This document shows, piece by piece, positions 16,572 to 19,644 of a stretch of DNA of 19,644 nucleotides. Numbering within the stretch: the stretch's first letter is position 1; each line of letters opens with the position of its first letter. The translations under genes were made by a program, and so were the position numbers. Below the pieces are notes generated by a model. It was not told the origin of the DNA and made no database searches. It was given only the letters and a program-made list of their open reading frames with translations. Location of the stretch: assembly GCA_964487925.1 (NCBI GenBank), contig CAZASZ010000036.1, positions 1 to 19,644 on the forward strand, given 5' to 3'. This DNA is from RI-283 sp964487925. GTDB lineage: Bacteria; Pseudomonadota; Gammaproteobacteria; SZUA-140.

Positions 16572-17563
16572 CGGCGCAAACCCAACCCGCGTTGCAGAAC
16601 GCTGAGTGGATCATCGGACGTCGCAAGGGACAGGAAGGCGATGCCATGGGAGCGGCAAAGCCCTTCGAGTTCGCCCCTCTGTGCGGCAAAACGCCGACGG
16701 TAATGCATCCGCCTTTCCGGATCGCTGCTGTCCACGCTGATAAACGCCCGACCATCACTGACCCGATAACGACCTGCCTGCGGGAGTTCCGACTCCATGG
16801 GGTCGTGGACATCAATGAGGACCACGTCGTTGTGGTGGCCAAGTTGAGCGATATGGGAGGCGGCCTGCTCATCGAACCCCGAGAAATCACTGACCAGAAA
16901 GACCAGTCCTCCGGGTTGCGCCACTCGGCGCAGGCGCATCAGGGATTGATTCAAGGATTGTGCGGATGAGCTTTCGTCAATGCATCTGTCCGCGCGATCC
17001 CATGCCGGATGCCCTGAAAGTCGACGCATCAAGTGCAAAAACGGCGGCTGACCGCGCCGGGGTCGTAGCTCGTCGTGATGATCATCGTCGAAGATCAGGG
17101 CGCCGAGACGGTCGCCCCGATCAAGCGTACGCCACCCCAACAAGGCGGCGGTCTGCGCTGCGCGCACCGATTTATAGGCGCCGCGAGTGGCAAAAAACAT
17201 CGCGGCGCGCAGATCAACCCATAATAGAACGGCGCGTTCACGTTCCTCACGAAACAATTTGGTGTGCGGTCTGCCGCTCCGTGCCGTGACTCGCCAGTCG
17301 ATCGCACGCACATCGTCTCCCTGCATGTAGGGCCGGACCTCGTCGAACTCCATGCCTCGCCCTTTAAAAGGCGATAAGTAGCTGCCACTCGTGGGTGCCA
17401 GGATCCGACGTGGGCGTAGATCCAGGCCATAGCTGTGGCGGCGAAGATCGAGCAGTGCGGCAAGGCTGACCCGCACCACACCATCGCCCTCGACGCCATC
17501 TCGGGATCCTCGTCCGCTGACGGAGTCCGTTATCGGTTTGTGACGGCGCAGAGCATCGATCAT
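16568..17563 (-). CDS. DUF58 domain protein (MoxR-associated, VWA-like)
   Basis: 331 residues, probably cytosolic because no membrane segment is visible. The DUF58 signature runs from about 60 to 110: SGSYLSPFKGRGMEFDEVRPY, then GDDVRAIDWRVTARSGRPH and KLFREERER. Downstream VLLWVDLRAAM (about 112-122) occupies the position of the VWA metal site, but the usual DxSxS is replaced by DLRAA, which is common in this family. DUF58 proteins are almost always adjacent to a MoxR ATPase, as here, and are thought to be its partner or adaptor. The start shares ATGA with the moxR stop and the stop shares ATGA with the DUF4381 start. Confidence 0.9.
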   Translation of the reverse strand: MIDALRRHKPITDSVSGRGSRDGVEGDGVVRVSLAALLDLRRHSYGLDLRPRRILAPTSGSYLSPFKGRGMEFDEVRPYMQGDDVRAIDWRVTARSGRPHTKLFREERERAVLLWVDLRAAMFFATRGAYKSVRAAQTAALLGWRTLDRGDRLGALIFDDDHHDELRPRRGQPPFLHLMRRLSGHPAWDRADRCIDESSSAQSLNQSLMRLRRVAQPGGLVFLVSDFSGFDEQAASHIAQLGHHNDVVLIDVHDPMESELPQAGRYRVSDGRAFISVDSSDPERRMHYRRRFAAQRGELEGLCRSHGIAFLSLATSDDPLSVLQRGLGLRR

Positions 17564-18558
17564 GGTACCGGGATCAAGTTCAGCAAGGTCTCAATGATGC
17601 GATCAGGGGTATGGCCCTCGGCCTCTGCCTCGTAACTGAGCAATACCCGATGACGAAGAACATCATAGGCCATGGCCTGAATATCCTCGGGACTGACGTA
17701 ATCGCGCCCCGACATCCAGGCATGTACCCGCGCACAGCGGTCGAGCGCGATCGTCGCTCGCGGGCTCGCGCCCCATTGAATCCAGTCACCGAGCTCCGCA
17801 CCGTACCGAGACGGTCCGCGCGTGGCCAATATGATTTCGATCAAATAACGTTCGAGCAAATCGGACATATAGACATCCAGCGCTTCCTGACGCGCCGCAA
17901 ACAGATCTGATTGGGAGACCCGGGGCATCGCGGCTGCGGACATCTCACCAGCGCGGGCCTCGCGGCGGGCGAGCTGCAAAATCCTGTGTTCCGTCTCAGC
18001 CTCGGGGTATTCGATCCGCACATGCATGAGAAAGCGATCGAGTTGGGCCTCGGGCAAAGGATAGGTGCCCTCCTGCTCGATCGGATTCTGGGTCGCCATG
18101 ACGAGAAACAGGCTCGGGAGGGGATAGGTCGATGTCCCCACGGTGATCTGCCGCTCGGCCATTGCCTCAAGCAAGGCGGACTGGACCTTGGCAGGTGCAC
18201 GATTGATCTCGTCGGCCAATACCAGGTTATGAAACAGGGGTCCCTTCTGAAAATGGAACGAGCCATCCTGGGGGCGGAAGATGTCGGTCCCCGTGAGGTC
18301 AGCGGGTAAAAGATCCGGTGTGAACTGGACACGATGGAAGTCGCCCTCGATACATTCACTCAACACCTTGATCGCCCTGGTCTTGGCCAGACCGGGAGCG
18401 CCCTCAACGAGTAAGTGCCCATCCGCAAGCAAGGCAATCAGCAGTCGCTCGACCAGGGCCTCTTGGCCAAGGATCCGTTGCCCAATTTGCAACTTCAGTT
18501 TTTGAAAGGTCTCCTGCAAGGGAGACGGGCCTGTCTGTGCATCCGCTGTGGTATTCAT
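17560..18558 (-). CDS. moxR: MoxR-type AAA+ ATPase
   Basis: 332 residues from ATG 18558; a GTG two codons earlier (18564) is also possible, but GGGG at 18567-18564 suits the ATG better. Walker A is GAPGLAKT (53-60, the AK replacing GK being the MoxR hallmark). Walker B is LVLADEINRAP (Asp116, Glu117), and the sensor region is ATQNPIEQEGTYPLPEAQLDRF-like. The lid domain follows, with GASPRATIAL and YVSPEDIQ. MoxR ATPases act as chaperones that assemble or activate VWA-domain protein complexes using ATP, in the cytosol. This is the first gene of the six-gene Bat-type operon. Upstream it has a stem-loop and an imperfect palindrome, then an insertion-sequence end, so its promoter must lie in the ~170 bases before the ATG or come from the element. 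Confidence 0.93.
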   Translation of the reverse strand: MNTTADAQTGPSPLQETFQKLKLQIGQRILGQEALVERLLIALLADGHLLVEGAPGLAKTRAIKVLSECIEGDFHRVQFTPDLLPADLTGTDIFRPQDGSFHFQKGPLFHNLVLADEINRAPAKVQSALLEAMAERQITVGTSTYPLPSLFLVMATQNPIEQEGTYPLPEAQLDRFLMHVRIEYPEAETEHRILQLARREARAGEMSAAAMPRVSQSDLFAARQEALDVYMSDLLERYLIEIILATRGPSRYGAELGDWIQWGASPRATIALDRCARVHAWMSGRDYVSPEDIQAMAYDVLRHRVLLSYEAEAEGHTPDRIIETLLNLIPVP

Positions 18559-18593
18559 CCTCACCCCGTATCAAATAATAGCCGGCAGGCAGA

Positions 18594-18610
18594 TCGGGCG
18601 GATCGCCCGA
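18594..18610 (-). repeat. 7-bp stem with 3-base loop in the moxR leader
   Basis: TCGGGCG (18594-18600) pairs exactly with CGCCCGA (18604-18610) around GAT. It lies 36 bases upstream of the moxR ATG and would form a stable GC stem in the mRNA leader. No T-run follows on the - strand, so it is not an ordinary terminator. Confidence 0.4.
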
Positions 18611-18647
18611 CGCAACTCGCCAAGTAGGACTGCTTAAAATGACGGGA

Positions 18648-18669
18648 GTTCGGTAAAATTTACTCGAAC
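18648..18669. promoter_or_regulatory. imperfect palindrome upstream of moxR, candidate operator
   Basis: The left arm GTTCGGTAAA (18648-18657) and the right arm TTTACTCGAAC (18659-18669) are reverse complements apart from one extra base in the right arm. They are separated by a single A. This gives a nearly symmetric 22-base site, about 90 bases upstream of the moxR start, inside an AT-richer stretch. Size and symmetry suit a dimeric regulator. The regulator is not known, and I see no well-matched -35/-10 pair next to it. Confidence 0.4.
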
Positions 18670-18743
18670 CAAAATTTCTACAATCGCTACTCTCCATGGA
18701 AAGTGACGCGAAGGCGAGTAGTCCGCGTATATGGTCTCCTCCC

Positions 18744-18755
18744 GTTTTGCAAAAC
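18744..18755. repeat. perfect 12-bp palindrome near the presumed IS end
   Basis: GTTTTGCAAAAC reads the same on both strands. It lies about 235 bases beyond the transposase stop, where the end of the element is expected. It could belong to the IS end or to the flanking sequence. Confidence 0.35.
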
Positions 18756-18990
18756 AATGCGTGTGAAAACAGGGACAGGATTGCGCTCGTATATTCGGCC
18801 TGTTAATGAGGTTTCACCTCTGGCCACGATAAAATACGCGAGTATTGTCCTTTTCGATAGGTTGGTTTTCTTTAACCGCACGGACTAACAGGTTTTCAAT
18901 ACGCCAGTTTTATCTGTGGTGTTATCGTTTACATTGTCTTTGCAATCGTTGGCAGGTAATGCTGCCCTATAGCGTTTATCCTGGTTAGAG
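18756..18990 (-). ncRNA. candidate guide (bridge/seek) RNA region of the IS1111-type element
   Basis: No credible protein gene lies in this stretch downstream of the transposase. It folds locally. AATAC (18833-18837) pairs with GTATT (18842-18846) around GCGA. GAGGT (18808-18812) pairs with ACCTC (18816-18820) around TTC, and this hairpin is enclosed by GGCC at 18797-18800 and 18822-18825. In IS1111-group elements the RNA that bridges target and donor DNA is encoded in the non-coding end after the transposase, which is this place. The exact RNA ends cannot be read from sequence. The call rests on family knowledge and position. Confidence 0.3.
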
Positions 18991-19644
18991 TTATGCCACT
19001 TGATAAGTGGTTTTATTTGCTAAGATGGCCCATCCTATTCTGGCCATTTTGTTTGCGAATGGGACAATTGCCTTATTGGTGCCGCGATCTGACTTGATCT
19101 TATTGATCCAGAGACTCAAAGGGTGGTCTTTGTTGACCGCTTGAATCAAGACTGCGCGAGCCCCTTGCACGAGCAGGCTACGCAGATAACGGTCTCCGCG
19201 CTTACTGATACCCAGCAGAACTGATTTACCGCCGCTGCTGTGTTGTTTGGGCACTAGCCCTAACGAAGCGGATACATCTCGCCCGCGTCGGTAGGGCGCG
19301 CCGTGGCCGATGACACTGTGAAAGGCGCTGGCAACGATAGGACCAAATCCGGGAATGGTTTGTAGCCGTTGACACGCATCATCGTGCCGGCTCTGATTTA
19401 TCAGCACACGCGTATACTGGTCAATATGCTCATCAATTTCTCGTAGTTGCTGATAGCACTGAGCCAATAGCTGGCGAAACAACGTGCTCAAGCCATTTTC
19501 GGCATCTTCCATCAATTCGGGCAAACGCCGACGTAATACGTTGATGCCGGTTGGGAGTGTGAGGCCGTATTCAGCCAGTAGGCCACGGAGTTGGTTGCAA
19601 AGTGCAGTGCGGTCTTGGATCCGTCGTTCCCGTAAACGATGGAC
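18991..19644 (-). CDS. IS110/IS1111-family transposase, C-terminal 217 residues (N-terminus beyond the window)
   Basis: The frame is open from the right edge to TAA 18993-18991. The fragment starts with VHRLRERRIQDRTALCNQLR, the linker typical of IS110 transposases, followed by a coiled-coil-like region. It then has the Transposase_20 domain: TIPGFGPIVAS (helix-hairpin-helix-like), RRGRDVSASLGLVP, HSSGGK (about fragment residues 135-140, containing the conserved serine) and SKRGDRYLRSLLVQGA. The end MARIGWAILANK resembles IS1111-group members. Full-length proteins are about 330-340 residues, so roughly 120 residues including the N-terminal DEDD nuclease domain lie outside. No stop or frameshift is seen, so the element may be intact. 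A CCACTT/AAGTGG hairpin overlaps the last codons (18996-19010). The enzyme recombines DNA under guidance of an element-encoded RNA. Confidence 0.93.
   Translation of the reverse strand, partial: VHRLRERRIQDRTALCNQLRGLLAEYGLTLPTGINVLRRRLPELMEDAENGLSTLFRQLLAQCYQQLREIDEHIDQYTRVLINQSRHDDACQRLQTIPGFGPIVASAFHSVIGHGAPYRRGRDVSASLGLVPKQHSSGGKSVLLGISKRGDRYLRSLLVQGARAVLIQAVNKDHPLSLWINKIKSDRGTNKAIVPFANKMARIGWAILANKTTYQVA

Larger units (their letters stand above)
18731..19644 (-). mobile_element. IS110/IS1111-type insertion sequence (partial, runs off the right edge)
   Basis: The element is defined by the transposase fragment at 18991-19644 and its 3' non-coding end. Base composition drops in GC at about 18620-19000 compared with the operons to the left. 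The left boundary is not proven. I place it near 18731 because a CTCCTCCCG block and a 12-bp palindrome (GTTTTGCAAAAC, 18744-18755) occur there and because IS1111-group elements have a 3' non-coding end of this size. The other end is outside the window, so terminal repeats cannot be compared. Confidence 0.55.

Noticed and set aside
18687..18888. Open frames of about 60 codons on both strands in the IS 3' end
   Set aside because: Neither has a ribosome-binding site or recognisable protein features, and they overlap the hairpins expected of the guide-RNA region.
1..19644. CRISPR array, tRNA, rRNA or phage genes
   Set aside because: I found no regularly spaced direct repeats, no tRNA-like cloverleaf with a recognisable TPsiC arm, no rRNA segments and no phage structural genes.

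Overview
The window looks like part of a chromosome of a moderately GC-rich gammaproteobacterium. This is inferred from the gene content: a MoxR/DUF58/DUF4381/BatA/BatB/BatD operon, a stand-alone GluQRS, and an AddB-like nuclease of the ~900-residue class (TIGR03623-like) paired with an AddA-like helicase-nuclease. Sulfur-oxidising or Chromatiales-type lineages fit, but the sequence alone does not prove a genus. Most of the window is tightly packed coding sequence. The last ~0.9 kb is a more AT-rich insertion-sequence end.

Left half, + strand: a small YpsA-like SLOG-fold protein (131-613) is followed by a three-gene chain joined by ATGA stop/start overlaps. The chain is a membrane-anchored hybrid histidine kinase-like protein (698-3379), an AddB-like nuclease (3376-6102) and an AddA-like UvrD-family helicase/nuclease (6099-9506). 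The kinase-like protein keeps its ATP-binding boxes but has Arg in place of the phospho-accepting His, and both receiver domains lack key residues. It is therefore probably a pseudokinase or scaffold rather than a phosphorelay enzyme. The two DNA-repair proteins each carry a RecB-type nuclease motif and should form an AddAB/RecBCD-like double-strand-break end-processing complex. A ThpR-type RNA 2',3'-cyclic phosphodiesterase (9672-10271) follows.

Middle, convergent: GluQRS (10293-11177, - strand), which glutamylates queuosine in tRNA-Asp, is overlapped at its start by a possible 48-residue hydrophobic ORF (11174-11320).

Right half, - strand: six genes from moxR (starting at 18558) down to batD (ending at 11475) overlap one another by 4 to 7 bases: moxR, DUF58, DUF4381, batA, a batB/TPR fusion and batD. 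This is the aerotolerance-type (Bat) module, in which a MoxR AAA+ ATPase is thought to act on von Willebrand factor A proteins at the inner membrane. Upstream of moxR are a 7-bp stem with a triloop and a 22-base imperfect palindrome that could be an operator.

Right edge: the C-terminal two thirds of an IS110/IS1111-type transposase runs off the window. Its ~260-base 3' non-coding end holds stem-loops in the place where IS1111-group elements encode their guide (bridge/seek) RNA. The insertion lies directly upstream of the moxR operon and may have separated it from upstream sequence.
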